Origin: Candidatus Gastranaerophilales bacterium
GTDB taxonomy: Bacteria > Cyanobacteriota > Vampirovibrionia > Gastranaerophilales > Gastranaerophilaceae
Direction: 5' to 3'
Assembly: GCA_944325005.1 (NCBI GenBank)
Contig: CALUYO010000006.1
Coordinates: forward strand, 1 to 64,000
DNA: 64,000 nt
Part shown: positions 24,797 to 33,500 of the stretch, piece after piece
How positions within the stretch are numbered: position 1 is the stretch's first letter
Layout of the letters: every line of letters begins with the position of its first letter
Notes under the pieces: generated by a model
What the model saw: only the letters and a program-made list of their open reading frames with translations
Told to the model about the DNA's origin: nothing
Database searches by the model: none
Made by a program: the position numbers and the translations under genes

Positions 24797-26675
24797 CTCT
24801 GTTCATAATCTGTTGGAATTCATCGGCATCAATTGTTTCCTTATCAAGAAGCTCTTTTGAAATAGCTTCTAACATATCTCTGTTTTCGCTTAAAAGTTTT
24901 TTAGCTTCTTCATATTTTGTATCAACTATACGTTTCATTTCTTCATCAATTTCAAAAGCTACCTGTTCGGAGTAATCTCTCTGGTGTCCGAAATCTCTGC
25001 CCATAAATACATTTTCTTGATTTTTTCCGTATGCCATATTGCCTAGTCTGTCTGACATTCCCCAGGCTGTAACCATTTTTCTTGCAATATTTGTTACATT
25101 GATAAGGTCTTGAGAAGCGCCGGTGCTTACTCTATCTTTACCGTAAATAATTTCTTCAGCAGCGCGTCCGCCAAGAGATACGGTAATTTGTGCAAGAAGT
25201 TTAGCTTTGTTAGTGTGAACTTTTTCATCCTTTGGTTTGGTCCATGTAACACCAAGTGCATAACCGCGGGGAATAATTGATACTTTATGCAGATCATCTG
25301 CATCATTTAAAAGTTTTGCAAGAAGAGCATGACCGACTTCATGGTATGATGTTAATTCTTTATCTTCATCGGTCATAACTTTGCTTTTCTTTTCAATACC
25401 TGCAATTACTCTGTCAATAGAGTTATCAATATCATCCATTGAGATTTTGTCTTTGTTATTACGGGCGGCAAGTAATGCTGCTTCATTCAATAAATTCTGC
25501 AAATCTGCTCCCGTAAAGCCGGGGGTGCGTTTTGCAAGAGTTTTCAAATCAACCTCAGGCTCAAGCTGTTTATTTTTTGCATGAACTTTCAAAATTTGTT
25601 CTCTTCCTCTTACATCGGGGGCATTAATATAAATTTGTCTGTCAAATCTGCCCGGTCTTAAAAGCGCATTATCTAAAATATCAGGTCTGTTTGTTGCCGC
25701 AATTACAATAATATTTGTATTTTCATCGAAGCCGTCCATTTCAACAAGAAGCTGGTTTAAAGTCTGTTCACGTTCATCATGTCCTCCGCCCATACCGGCG
25801 CCTCTCTGACGGCCTACAGCATCAATTTCATCGATAAATATTATACAGGGCTGATGTTTTTTTGCCTGTTCGAATAAGTCTCTTACACGACTTGCTCCTA
25901 CCCCAACGAACATTTCAACAAAATCAGAACCGCTGATTGAAAAGAACGGAACGCCTGCTTCTCCGGCAACAGCTTTTGCCATCAAAGTTTTACCGGTTCC
26001 CGGAGGCCCTACAAGAAGGACACCTTTGGGGATTCTTGCTCCAAGTTTAATATATTTATCGCCGTTTTTCAAAAAGTCAACTATTTCTTCCAGTTCTTTT
26101 TTCTCTTCATCAATTCCTGCAACATCTTTAAATGTTGTTTTTACTTTGCTGTCAAGAAGCATTTTTGCTTTGCTTTTCCCAAAAGACATTGCCTGAGAAC
26201 CGCCTGCCTGAATACTTTTTGCCATAACTGCAAGAAAAACAATAAATAAAATAGGTAATAATAAATAACTTAAAACATTTCCGAGCATCTTAGAAGAATC
26301 CGTTGCTCTTGTAATAGTTATATCTGCTTTGGATTCGTCGAGTTTGCGCATCAAATCCGGATCAAAAGCAGGTGTAAGAACTTTATATTTTATTGTCTGT
26401 GATTTTTTTTCTATTGTTCCGAAAGGATTTTCTGCAGTCGGGGCAAGGGTTTTTATTTTATTATTTTCTTTTGGCTGTTCTTTAGGTGTTGCAATTAAAA
26501 AGTCATCTGCTTTTTCGACTGTTTTAAATTCATTATTATTTAATTTTTCAAGAAAGTTAGAATATGAAATTTCCTGAATCTTAACTGCCGGTTCTGATAC
26601 AAATACGGATGCCGCAAACAGAAGTACAACTATTGCTAATACAATGTACATCCCTGCTGATTGACTTTTATTCAT
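24774..26675 (-). CDS. ftsH: ATP-dependent zinc metalloprotease FtsH
   Basis: A membrane-anchored AAA+ protease that removes misassembled membrane proteins and regulators. The 633-residue protein has two membrane helices (about residues 9-26 and 132-152) around a periplasmic domain. The AAA+ module has Walker A 'GPPGTGKT' (223-230), Walker B 'IIFIDEIDA', the pore motif '[15 protein letters not shown]' and SRH '[18 protein letters not shown]'. The zinc site is HEVGH at 445-449. It heads the ftsH-acsD-acsC operon; this link with corrinoid genes is not one I know from other genomes. Confidence 0.96.
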   Translation of the reverse strand: MNKSQSAGMYIVLAIVVLLFAASVFVSEPAVKIQEISYSNFLEKLNNNEFKTVEKADDFLIATPKEQPKENNKIKTLAPTAENPFGTIEKKSQTIKYKVLTPAFDPDLMRKLDESKADITITRATDSSKMLGNVLSYLLLPILFIVFLAVMAKSIQAGGSQAMSFGKSKAKMLLDSKVKTTFKDVAGIDEEKKELEEIVDFLKNGDKYIKLGARIPKGVLLVGPPGTGKTLMAKAVAGEAGVPFFSISGSDFVEMFVGVGASRVRDLFEQAKKHQPCIIFIDEIDAVGRQRGAGMGGGHDEREQTLNQLLVEMDGFDENTNIIVIAATNRPDILDNALLRPGRFDRQIYINAPDVRGREQILKVHAKNKQLEPEVDLKTLAKRTPGFTGADLQNLLNEAALLAARNNKDKISMDDIDNSIDRVIAGIEKKSKVMTDEDKELTSYHEVGHALLAKLLNDADDLHKVSIIPRGYALGVTWTKPKDEKVHTNKAKLLAQITVSLGGRAAEEIIYGKDRVSTGASQDLINVTNIARKMVTAWGMSDRLGNMAYGKNQENVFMGRDFGHQRDYSEQVAFEIDEEMKRIVDTKYEEAKKLLSENRDMLEAISKELLDKETIDADEFQQIMNRVESERQS

Positions 26676-26796
26676 TGATGACCTCTCTTTTCTATAAAAT
26701 GTACGTTTATTATAACTTAAAAATTCAAAAAATTCTATATGCTGATAAATTTATATACTACTGGCAAAATTTTTTATGTTTGAATTTTAATTGGAT

Positions 26797-27342
26797 ATGG
26801 CTATAGTAAATAAATTAATTTCATCTGTAGGAATGTGTCCGGCCGGAGCAACGTTAAAGACTACGCTTAAATCAGGGACAAAGGTAACTATTACGAAGCT
26901 TGATAAATCTGATAAGGTTCAGGTTGTCCGTAAAAGGCCTGAGCAAAATCCCATTACTACAATTTTGAAAAAATTCAAAGGTATTTATATGCCTGTTAAA
27001 GTTACTGAAGAATACAGATTTGGTGTGATTACAATTGACATAAAAAGAAACGGTTCGCGTACTGTAAGACTGCGTGTCTGTGACAAAAACGGGAGAGCGT
27101 CTTCTGAAAATAACGGGTTTCAAAAAACTGTCCAGGAAGAAAATATTTTTCCGAAAGGAAAGATAATAAGATCTTATTCTGCTGAAAGGAAATTACCGGC
27201 GAAATATCGTAATGTGGCGCTCAGCTTTCTATCTCATATGGAAGATTTAAGAAATAATAAAAGGTTTATGGTTCCTCGTGATAATTATAGTTTCAGGCAA
27301 GATGATATTTACGAGCTGGCGGATTTAAAGAAATGTAAATAA
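26797..27342 (+). CDS. Hypothetical basic protein
   Basis: A soluble, lysine/arginine-rich protein of 181 residues from the ATG at 26797 (a TTG two codons earlier is possible; there is no clear ribosome site). No family is recognised. It contains a beta-rich middle part ('YRFGVITIDIKRNGSRTVRLRVCDKNGRAS' in outline) and a basic helical end ('YRNVALSFLSHMEDLRNNKRF'). It is divergent from ftsH and upstream of a second small gene on the same strand. Confidence 0.5.
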   Translation: MAIVNKLISSVGMCPAGATLKTTLKSGTKVTITKLDKSDKVQVVRKRPEQNPITTILKKFKGIYMPVKVTEEYRFGVITIDIKRNGSRTVRLRVCDKNGRASSENNGFQKTVQEENIFPKGKIIRSYSAERKLPAKYRNVALSFLSHMEDLRNNKRFMVPRDNYSFRQDDIYELADLKKCK

Positions 27343-27405
27343 ATATAAAAGTTCTGAAATTTCTCTTTGTAAAAATTTTTATATATTACAGAGAGAGATT
27401 TTGAT

Positions 27406-27585
27406 ATGAAGATAATAAATTTTGAATCCATTAGAGAGAAGGTAAATAAGCTTGATGCTATGGCAAATACTGATATGACCAAACCTAACAGTATTTTCCC
27501 GCATAAAGAGGATAAGTCCGTAGCTGAAAGAATGCAAAAATTTTTTGAAACTGCTGACGGTGAAAATCCCTCATGGAATGTTTAG
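27406..27585 (+). CDS. Small hypothetical protein, 59 residues
   Basis: The ATG at 27406 opens a 59-codon frame ending in TAG at 27583-27585, preceded by a GAGAGAG purine run. The product is a charged helical peptide ('MKIINFESIREKVNKLDAM ... KSVAERMQKFFETADGE'). Its last four bases overlap the stop of the convergent exbD gene. Codon use looks coding, but no homolog comes to mind. Confidence 0.45.
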   Translation: MKIINFESIREKVNKLDAMANTDMTKPNSIFPHKEDKSVAERMQKFFETADGENPSWNV

Positions 27586-27971
27586 ATTTCGTCTACAGAA
27601 ATTGCTGTAATTCCTGAATTTCTGGCACTGTCCATTACTTTAACCATTGCTCCGTGTGAGGAATCTGCATCGGTTCTTATCATAAGTCCGTCAGGATAAT
27701 TTTTTGCCTGTGATTTTATTACGCTTTCCAGTTTGTCTGCCGGAATTTCTGTGCCCTCAAGAAAAAATCTGTCACTGGCATCAATCATTACAGTCATTAT
27801 TTTGGTTTCTTTTTGAACCTGTTCTTCTGCCACATTCTCGGGAACAGTGAGATTTAAACCCTGCTGGTCAAGCATGGGGGCTATTACCATCATAATAATT
27901 AACAGTACAAGAAAAATATCTGTTAACGGTGTAATATTTATTTCATTAAATGTATCACGATTTCTGCTCAT
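27582..27971 (-). CDS. exbD: ExbD/TolR-family biopolymer transport protein (second copy)
   Basis: A 129-residue protein: short cytoplasmic start, one membrane helix with 'FNEINITPLTDIFLVLLIIMMV' in outline (the Asp in TPLTD is the proton-carrying residue) and a periplasmic domain ('ASDRFFLEGTEIPADKLESVI'). Last gene of a tonB-exbB-exbD-exbD operon, 12 bp after the first exbD. Together with ExbB it would form a proton-driven motor working on TonB. Confidence 0.87.
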   Translation of the reverse strand: MSRNRDTFNEINITPLTDIFLVLLIIMMVIAPMLDQQGLNLTVPENVAEEQVQKETKIMTVMIDASDRFFLEGTEIPADKLESVIKSQAKNYPDGLMIRTDADSSHGAMVKVMDSARNSGITAISVDEI

Positions 27972-27983
27972 TGTTTTTCCTTT

Positions 27984-28439
27984 TTAAGTGGCCGGTGAAC
28001 TGGCACGTTTCAGCTCTTTTTGTTCCTTTTTACTTAACGGTTCGCCTGCAACAATAAGTTTTTTGTATTCGGCATCCTGTGCGGCATTCATAATTTCCAT
28101 TATCTTTGCACTTTTAACCTTTTCGTCGGCTTTTACGACAAGTTCCGGTTTTTCTAGCTGGGCTTTTAATGTTATAAGTTCATTTGTAAGATTTTCATCA
28201 CTTACCGGTGTACCGTTCAGATACATATTTCCGTCTTTTGTAACGGAAACTACTGCATTTTTCTGTTCAATAGATATTCCGCTGTTAATCTCCGGCATTG
28301 TAATAGAACTGTCATGGGACTGAAAAGTCGGAGCTACAACCATCATAATGATTAACAATACAAGGAAAATATCTGTTAACGGTGTAATATTTATTTCTGT
28401 AAAAAGAGCTTCTTTGCCCTTATTTGTTTTCATTGCCAT
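27984..28439 (-). CDS. exbD: ExbD/TolR-family biopolymer transport protein (first copy)
   Basis: A 151-residue paralog of the next gene with the same membrane motif ('FTEINITPLTDIFLVLLIIMMV' in outline). The periplasmic domain differs ('KDGNMYLNGTPVSDENLTNEL') and the C-terminus is longer and basic. The two copies share the helix with the key Asp but diverge elsewhere, so the motor may contain an ExbD heterodimer or serve two partners. It lies 12 bp after exbB. Confidence 0.87.
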   Translation of the reverse strand: MAMKTNKGKEALFTEINITPLTDIFLVLLIIMMVVAPTFQSHDSSITMPEINSGISIEQKNAVVSVTKDGNMYLNGTPVSDENLTNELITLKAQLEKPELVVKADEKVKSAKIMEIMNAAQDAEYKKLIVAGEPLSKKEQKELKRASSPAT

Positions 28440-28451
28440 TATTTTACATCC

Positions 28452-29102
28452 TTATGATAATGAAATATTTGCATTTGAAGGTGTTGTTGATTCATCGTTT
28501 GAATCTACAAAGCTTAAGAATAACAATTTGATTAGCTGGAAATCATCTTCATAACGTTTAACAATTGATTGGAAAGAGTTATAGAAGATAACAGCAACAA
28601 TTGCAACGCCTAAACCGAATGCCGTAGCAATCAAGGCTGATGCGATACCGGATGCGACAGCCGCAGACTGGTTTCCTTGTGATGCCAGATCCTGGAATGT
28701 AAAAAGAATTCTTACAACTGTACCGAACAAACCTAAAAATGGTGCAACACCACCGATTGTTCCGAGAATTGTTAAGTGGCTTTCCAGTTTTCTCGCCGCA
28801 AGAGACGCCGCAATGTCAAAGGATCGTGAAAAGCCGTTTTTTTGTTCTGAGAAAATTCTTACGGCTTCTTCCGTTACCTCTCCGATTACACCACCGCATT
28901 GAACTGCAAGATTTTGTGCTCCGTCAAGATTATTTTTTACAAGTTCCTTCTGTAATCTTGGAATAAAGAGAACAACATCTCTTTTATTTTTCTTGTAAAA
29001 AGAAAATCTGTTAATTACAACGCCGACAACAAGTATTGAACAGATTAAAATAGGTAACAATACCGGCCAGTCCATTTTGATTGATTCTAATAATAGTCCC
29101 AT
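28452..29102 (-). CDS. exbB: ExbB/TolQ/MotA-family proton channel
   Basis: A 216-residue membrane protein with three helices (about residues 12-30, 115-140, 155-178). The MotA/TolQ/ExbB domain is shown by 'LTILGTIGGVAPFLGLFGTVVRILFTFQDLA' and 'GIASALIATAFGLGVAIVAVIFYN' in outline. It lies between tonB and the two exbD genes. Confidence 0.9.
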   Translation of the reverse strand: MGLLLESIKMDWPVLLPILICSILVVGVVINRFSFYKKNKRDVVLFIPRLQKELVKNNLDGAQNLAVQCGGVIGEVTEEAVRIFSEQKNGFSRSFDIAASLAARKLESHLTILGTIGGVAPFLGLFGTVVRILFTFQDLASQGNQSAAVASGIASALIATAFGLGVAIVAVIFYNSFQSIVKRYEDDFQLIKLLFLSFVDSNDESTTPSNANISLS

Positions 29103-29128
29103 AATATATTATCCTCTCTTTTTATTAT

Positions 29129-30331
29129 TTAGTTATAACCTGATGCTCCAAATACGTTATAGTCAAACGTAAATTGAATATCAATACTATTTCCTTTAAA
29201 TTCAGCCGGAAGCGGTCTGAAAGGTGCTGTTGCCTGAACTGCATTTATTGCGGCTTTGTCTGCCCCCGGAAGTCCTGAAGATTTAAAGACACTGCATGAA
29301 AGTAATCTGCCGTCTTTTGCTATTTTGAAAAGTAGAACCACACGTTTACTTTCATTTCCTTTTGGCGGATCCCAGTTCATTTTTATACGTCTTTGCAGTT
29401 CTCTCATGTAAGGTCCGAAATCTGGTTCTCTGATTGCATCAATCCCTGGTCTGCCATTTGGATTCCCCGGTCCGGGGTTTCCATAACCGCCGGTACCTCC
29501 ACCTCCGCTTTTGGCAAGTTTACTCCCTGCTCCACCGGTTGGAGCAAGTGATGGAGCAGGAGCGGTCCCGCTTCCCGCTGAAGTCTTACCGCCTGCGCCT
29601 CCACCTTTTGCTGTTGCTCCCGAACCGCTTATAGGTCCTGTTGTATATCTGCCTGAACCTGTACCGCCTTTCGGAACAGGAACGGTAAAGGATGATGAAG
29701 GTTTTGTAACCGGTCTTGGAGTAGTCGGCGGTTTTATTGATGGTCTTGCTGTCGGCGGTGCCGGTTTTGCCTGTTGAACTTTTTTCGGTGCCGGAGCCGG
29801 CTGCTGTGCTGTTTTTTTAGGTGCAGGAGTTTGTTGTGCCTGCTGTGTTACCTGTTTAACAATTTTCTGCAGCGGATTTTGTGTTGCAGGTGTTTTAGGG
29901 GCAGCCGGTTTTGCTGCCGGTTTAGATGCCGGTTTAGATGCCTGTTTTGGTGCTCCGGGTGCGGGGGAAGGCATTGAAACTTTCCTTTTCGGGTCATGAT
30001 GTCCGCCGGCACGGGAATTTATATCTGCGCGATAAGGAGTTTTCGGGTTAATTGGAGTTTCTTCTTTATCAACCAGTACAAATTCAATATCGTTCACTTT
30101 GGCTTTTGGTTTTTCAAAAATTGTTAAAGTAATACCGAGCATTCCCAGTATAATAACGATTAGCGCCCAGATACCTATTGCCGTGGGATGAAGAATTGTT
30201 GAAATTAAAATTGATTTTTTCAGACTTATAGCTTCATCATCTTTAAGTACGGCAGGTTTAACATAACCTGATCGGGTATCAAGTTCATTATCTTCTATAT
30301 AATTATCTGTGTATTTACCTAATAATGACAT
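29129..30331 (-). CDS. tonB: TonB-family energy transducer with long linker
   Basis: The 400-residue protein has a cytoplasmic N-terminus of about 45 residues, one membrane helix ('PTAIGIWALIVIILGMLGITL', about 49-70), a long Pro/Ala/Lys-rich and Gly-rich periplasmic linker (about 115-310), and a C-terminal TonB domain ('YMRELQRRIKMNWDPP', 'VVLLFKIAKDGRLLSCSVFKSSG', 'AAINAVQATAPFRPLP'). The linker is much longer than in E. coli TonB (239 residues in all). It starts the tonB-exbB-exbD-exbD operon. No TonB-dependent receptor is in the window, so a Tol-like or envelope-tethering role is also possible. Confidence 0.83.
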   Translation of the reverse strand: MSLLGKYTDNYIEDNELDTRSGYVKPAVLKDDEAISLKKSILISTILHPTAIGIWALIVIILGMLGITLTIFEKPKAKVNDIEFVLVDKEETPINPKTPYRADINSRAGGHHDPKRKVSMPSPAPGAPKQASKPASKPAAKPAAPKTPATQNPLQKIVKQVTQQAQQTPAPKKTAQQPAPAPKKVQQAKPAPPTARPSIKPPTTPRPVTKPSSSFTVPVPKGGTGSGRYTTGPISGSGATAKGGGAGGKTSAGSGTAPAPSLAPTGGAGSKLAKSGGGGTGGYGNPGPGNPNGRPGIDAIREPDFGPYMRELQRRIKMNWDPPKGNESKRVVLLFKIAKDGRLLSCSVFKSSGLPGADKAAINAVQATAPFRPLPAEFKGNSIDIQFTFDYNVFGASGYN

Positions 30332-30342
30332 TTTTTTCTTTT

Positions 30343-30358
30343 ACAGTTGATTAACTGT
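30343..30358. promoter_or_regulatory. Palindrome just upstream of tonB
   Basis: ACAGTT-GATT-AACTGT lies 12-27 bp upstream of the tonB start codon. It could be an operator or a hairpin at the start of the transcript. No regulator can be named. Confidence 0.35.
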
Positions 30359-30388
30359 ATCTCTCCCCTATCTTTTATTTGCTGCTTT

Positions 30389-30420
30389 ATAATTTTATTT
30401 TAAAACAAAAATAAAATTAT
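30389..30420 (-). terminator. AT-only inverted repeat behind the exported-protein genes
   Basis: Two exact 13-base arms (30389-30401 and 30408-30420), made only of A and T, are separated by six bases, 12 bp after the stop of the gene at 30432-31175. A stem without GC pairs makes a weak terminator, but position and T-rich flanks fit that role. Confidence 0.35.
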
Positions 30421-30431
30421 TACCCGATTTT

Positions 30432-31175
30432 CTAGTAATTGTTATTAAACATTGCAGGGTTAACAGTAATCGGCTGGGTAAGAACAAGTTCAATTGCTGA
30501 ATTTGCAGGTATTTCTACATCGTTGCCTTTATCCCATATTGATTTAACAAGTCCGCCTCCTGCTCCTACTGCAGTAGCAAGTGCGGTTCCTTTACCGATA
30601 TCGCCGCCTGCAAGAGGTGATATTATAACTCCGGCAAGTGCTCCGGCACCTGCTCCGACGGCAAGATCTTTTCCGTAATCTTTTGCAACGTCGAGTTTTG
30701 TACCACCGATTAAAACGCCTGTATTATCATTTGTTTTAATTACGGCTGAAATAGGGATTTGAAGCCCGTACGGAGTAACTATCTGGGTAAATCTAAGGAG
30801 TAATTTCCCGTTCATACTGCCGTGTTTTGCTTTGGAGACTTCAAGCACGGAACCTGTTATTGAACTTCCTGCCGGAGCAATGAGGTTCCCATTGTAGTAA
30901 AAGTCAGAGCCCAGCGCAAGTGTCACATTTTGCCCCAGAATAAGGCTTGCGGAACTTATTGGTGTTGTTACTACCGCAGGAATATTCTGACCTGCAGGTA
31001 CTGTTACAACGCTTCCTTTAAGAGTTTGATTCCCGCTGACTGTTTGTGCGGGGTAGTAATTCTGTTGAAATGCAGGTGCCGGTGATTGCTGCTGTACGCT
31101 GTAATTTGGTGCTGCATAAGATATACCTGACGTGAACATCGTTGCTGTTAATATTAATCCTAATTTTTTGTTCAT
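30432..31175 (-). CDS. Exported protein of unknown function, glycine-zipper region
   Basis: A 247-residue protein with a signal peptide (MNKKLGLILTATMFTSGISYA). A Gln/Pro-rich stretch is followed by a beta-rich domain ('GQNVTLALGSDFYYNGNLIAPAGSSITGSVLEV' in outline) that resembles the surface-barrel domains of TrbI/VirB10- or flagellar-P-ring-like proteins in style only, then a small-residue glycine-zipper-like segment ('AVGAGAGALAGVIISPLAGGDIGKG'). No firm family. The next gene upstream looks related in the 'PEG/PAGT...G.v' barrel pattern, and the two are probably co-transcribed. Confidence 0.5.
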   Translation of the reverse strand: MNKKLGLILTATMFTSGISYAAPNYSVQQQSPAPAFQQNYYPAQTVSGNQTLKGSVVTVPAGQNIPAVVTTPISSASLILGQNVTLALGSDFYYNGNLIAPAGSSITGSVLEVSKAKHGSMNGKLLLRFTQIVTPYGLQIPISAVIKTNDNTGVLIGGTKLDVAKDYGKDLAVGAGAGALAGVIISPLAGGDIGKGTALATAVGAGGGLVKSIWDKGNDVEIPANSAIELVLTQPITVNPAMFNNNY

Positions 31176-31226
31176 AATCTGCTTTTCTCCTTATTTATTA
31201 TATTTTATTTTACAATTTATTTTAAG

Positions 31227-31811
31227 TCAATCTGTTACGGTATGTGTTACCCAGGCGGGACTTGTGAGTATTATAAGCTCGTTTGACCCTGCAGAAATTG
31301 TTGTATGGGTACCTATTTTTCTTTCTGCAGAAGGAACCATCTGTATTGTAGTTTTTTTTACTCTCTGTTGTCTCTGCGCCATTGGTTTATATTTTACGGG
31401 TTCGGAAATTCCGCCGCCGAATACATTATTGTTCGAGGTGTAAAGATAACCTTTTACCGGCACTTCATAACCATCAGTGTAAATCATTTTGGATATTCTT
31501 ATTTTCATTGCGGCGTTAGTGCCAACAACAGGAGCGTTAATCTTTTCTATATAGCCGTAAAATTCGGTGTCTTTCGGGACAATATTGGTATCATGCAGAT
31601 ATAAATCATTTGTTGATATAAATTTTACCTTGTAACCTTCAGAGCAGGTTTGTGTAGAGATTTCCTGAGTGTTCATAACAGGGATAAATGTTCCTTCAGG
31701 AATTATAATCCCATGGTAGTCTCTTATATCCAGCTGAATATTTGGCAAATCTTCAGCCTTTACACAAACAGGTATCAGTATTAAAAGAAGTAACACGAGT
31801 AATTTTTTCAT
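31227..31811 (-). CDS. Exported protein of unknown function (possible relative of the next gene)
   Basis: A 194-residue protein with a clear signal peptide (MKKLLVLLLLILIPVCVKA). The body is beta-rich: 'IIIPEGTFIPVMNTQEIST', 'IVPKDTEFYGYIEKI' and 'GYEVPVKGYLYTS'. The 'iPeGT.ipv...' and 'vpkdt...Gyi.ki' rhythm matches 'PAGQNIPAVVTTPI' and 'APAGSSITGSVLEV' in the neighbour, which suggests common ancestry. Function unknown. Confidence 0.5.
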   Translation of the reverse strand: MKKLLVLLLLILIPVCVKAEDLPNIQLDIRDYHGIIIPEGTFIPVMNTQEISTQTCSEGYKVKFISTNDLYLHDTNIVPKDTEFYGYIEKINAPVVGTNAAMKIRISKMIYTDGYEVPVKGYLYTSNNNVFGGGISEPVKYKPMAQRQQRVKKTTIQMVPSAERKIGTHTTISAGSNELIILTSPAWVTHTVTD

Positions 31812-31864
31812 AATTAATATTATAACAGTTTTTTATGTATTATCAATATAACGATTTGAAAAAA

Positions 31865-32659
31865 TTATTGTTCATCTTTTTTAGAAGGCGCTTCAACATT
31901 ATTATAACCCTGATTTATGAGCATAAATGCATCTTTTTGGAGTATATTGTTTTTTATACTCCTAATATCAACAGGTTTTTCGGATGTAAGTTCAGGAAGG
32001 TCAAATGATTTATCATATTTAGGGTTATTTATTATATTTTTTAAAATTATTGTTACATCCCCGTTACTTTTTTTATGATATTCATTTAATTTTATGTTAA
32101 ATAGAGCCGGTAAAAAATCATTGGCCTTACTGTACTTTATAAAAACAGGTATGTAATTATCAATACAAATATCAATATTTTTATTATTATCCTTTAATTT
32201 GGCTGTGTACATTGTACATTTTAGCCCCATAGTTATAACTTCTTCTGATGGTTGTATCTTTTTTATTGTGTCTTTATTTAAATCGTCGGATTTAATTTTG
32301 TCCAGCCAGAAAATGCTTTTATCAATCAGAGACTTCTCTCTTGAACCTTCGTAAGTTACGTCTTTGTCAAGAAATCTTATGTTATCTTCTGTAACATTAA
32401 ATACTGTTTTTTCTTTAGAGAGAGGGTTAATCATTATAGCACGGTAATTATCACGATTTTTATACTGTTTTATCGTAATAGTATTGTAAACCATTCCCAT
32501 GTGCTTATATTTAATATCGGCTTCGTAATATAAGTTATCTGATTTTGCAAACTTATCCAGTTTACTTAAAAGTGCTGTTTTCGGATCAACTATATCTTTA
32601 ATCAAATAGCCGATTACCGCAAATGCAATAATCGAAATAATTAGTACCTTTTTTATCAT
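31865..32659 (-). CDS. Membrane-anchored protein, possibly LolA-like fold
   Basis: 264 residues with an N-terminal hydrophobic anchor (about 3-21) and an extracytoplasmic domain. The order of strands ('LYYEADIKYKHMGMVYNTITIKQYKN', 'YRAIMINPLSKEKTVFNV', 'LKCTMYTAKLKDN', 'NIDICIDNYIPVFIKY' in outline) is reminiscent of LolA/LppX-type lipoprotein-binding folds, but this is a structural guess. It ends a leftward group of exported proteins. Confidence 0.45.
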   Translation of the reverse strand: MIKKVLIISIIAFAVIGYLIKDIVDPKTALLSKLDKFAKSDNLYYEADIKYKHMGMVYNTITIKQYKNRDNYRAIMINPLSKEKTVFNVTEDNIRFLDKDVTYEGSREKSLIDKSIFWLDKIKSDDLNKDTIKKIQPSEEVITMGLKCTMYTAKLKDNNKNIDICIDNYIPVFIKYSKANDFLPALFNIKLNEYHKKSNGDVTIILKNIINNPKYDKSFDLPELTSEKPVDIRSIKNNILQKDAFMLINQGYNNVEAPSKKDEQ

Positions 32660-32833
32660 AATATTTTAACCCCTGTTTTTTAGCACTAAACTCTGTAAAT
32701 TATATTATTTTAGAAATTTGATGTCAAGAAACAGTTGAAATATTAAAATTGTAAATATTTAAAAATTTCAAGCAATTTTGGTATAAAAAATTACTTTATA
32801 TAAATGTAGTGTAGTAAAAAAAGGTGAACAACT

Positions 32834-33466
32834 GTGTTTAGTGCGGTAGCATCAGGTTATTTTGCATTAAGAAATGTCGATAAAACACAAAATGGTGAAG
32901 TCGGCAGAAGTGCTGTTGCTTTAGGGCAAACTGCCGGACTTGTACAGGAAGCCGCAAAATATGAAGGTGCAGTTGCAAATACTGCAAGAAGTACTATAAG
33001 TGTTTTTTCAAAACTCGCTAAACAACATAAAGCTTTTGAATATGCAGGAAAGGTTACGCAGTTTGCCGTTAATAATGTTAATCCGTTAATTTGTGCTTCC
33101 GGTGTTGTAAAAACTGCTATGGCTGATGATAAGATTAAAACCGGAGTTACTGAAACTGCTGCATTAGCGACAATGTTCGCCGGAGAGGCACTGGTTAAGG
33201 ACAATTATGATAAAATTGTTAATTCTCCAAAATTCCAGAAAACATTAACTAATATATCTAATAAAAAATTTACCAAACCGCTTTTTGAGTATTTAGAAAA
33301 GCACAAACTTTCAGGTAAAGCAGGTGCTATAGTAAAAGGTCTGACATTTGTTGCCGGCTCTATGACATCATACGCTGTCGGTCAAAAACTGGGCGACAAT
33401 ATTGCAGGAAGAGTTAAAGCAAACCTTCATTTGGCAGATTCTTCAAAAATCGACCGGAAGGCCTAA
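32834..33466 (+). CDS. Hypothetical Ala-rich helical protein
   Basis: A 210-residue protein starting at GTG after AAAGGTGA. It is rich in Ala, Lys and Val with amphipathic helices ('SAVALGQTAGLVQEAAKYEG', 'TAALATMFAGEALVKDNYDKIV') and a small-residue hydrophobic stretch near the C-terminus ('GAIVKGLTFVAGSMTSYAVGQ') that could insert in a membrane. No known family; in style it looks like lineage-restricted proteins of gut Melainabacteria. Its 3' end is 35 bp before the likely start of spoIID. Confidence 0.5.
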   Translation: MFSAVASGYFALRNVDKTQNGEVGRSAVALGQTAGLVQEAAKYEGAVANTARSTISVFSKLAKQHKAFEYAGKVTQFAVNNVNPLICASGVVKTAMADDKIKTGVTETAALATMFAGEALVKDNYDKIVNSPKFQKTLTNISNKKFTKPLFEYLEKHKLSGKAGAIVKGLTFVAGSMTSYAVGQKLGDNIAGRVKANLHLADSSKIDRKA

Positions 33467-33500
33467 TAACATTTATAATATTATATGTTATAATAAGTTT

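Noticed and set aside
29404-29977. Several open frames on both strands within tonB, rich in Cys, Arg or Pro
   Set aside because: They are other-frame readings of the repetitive Pro/Ala/Gly linker codons of tonB.
30343-30358. Palindrome ACAGTT-GATT-AACTGT as a Fur box
   Set aside because: The sequence does not match the Fur consensus; it is kept only as an unassigned palindrome.
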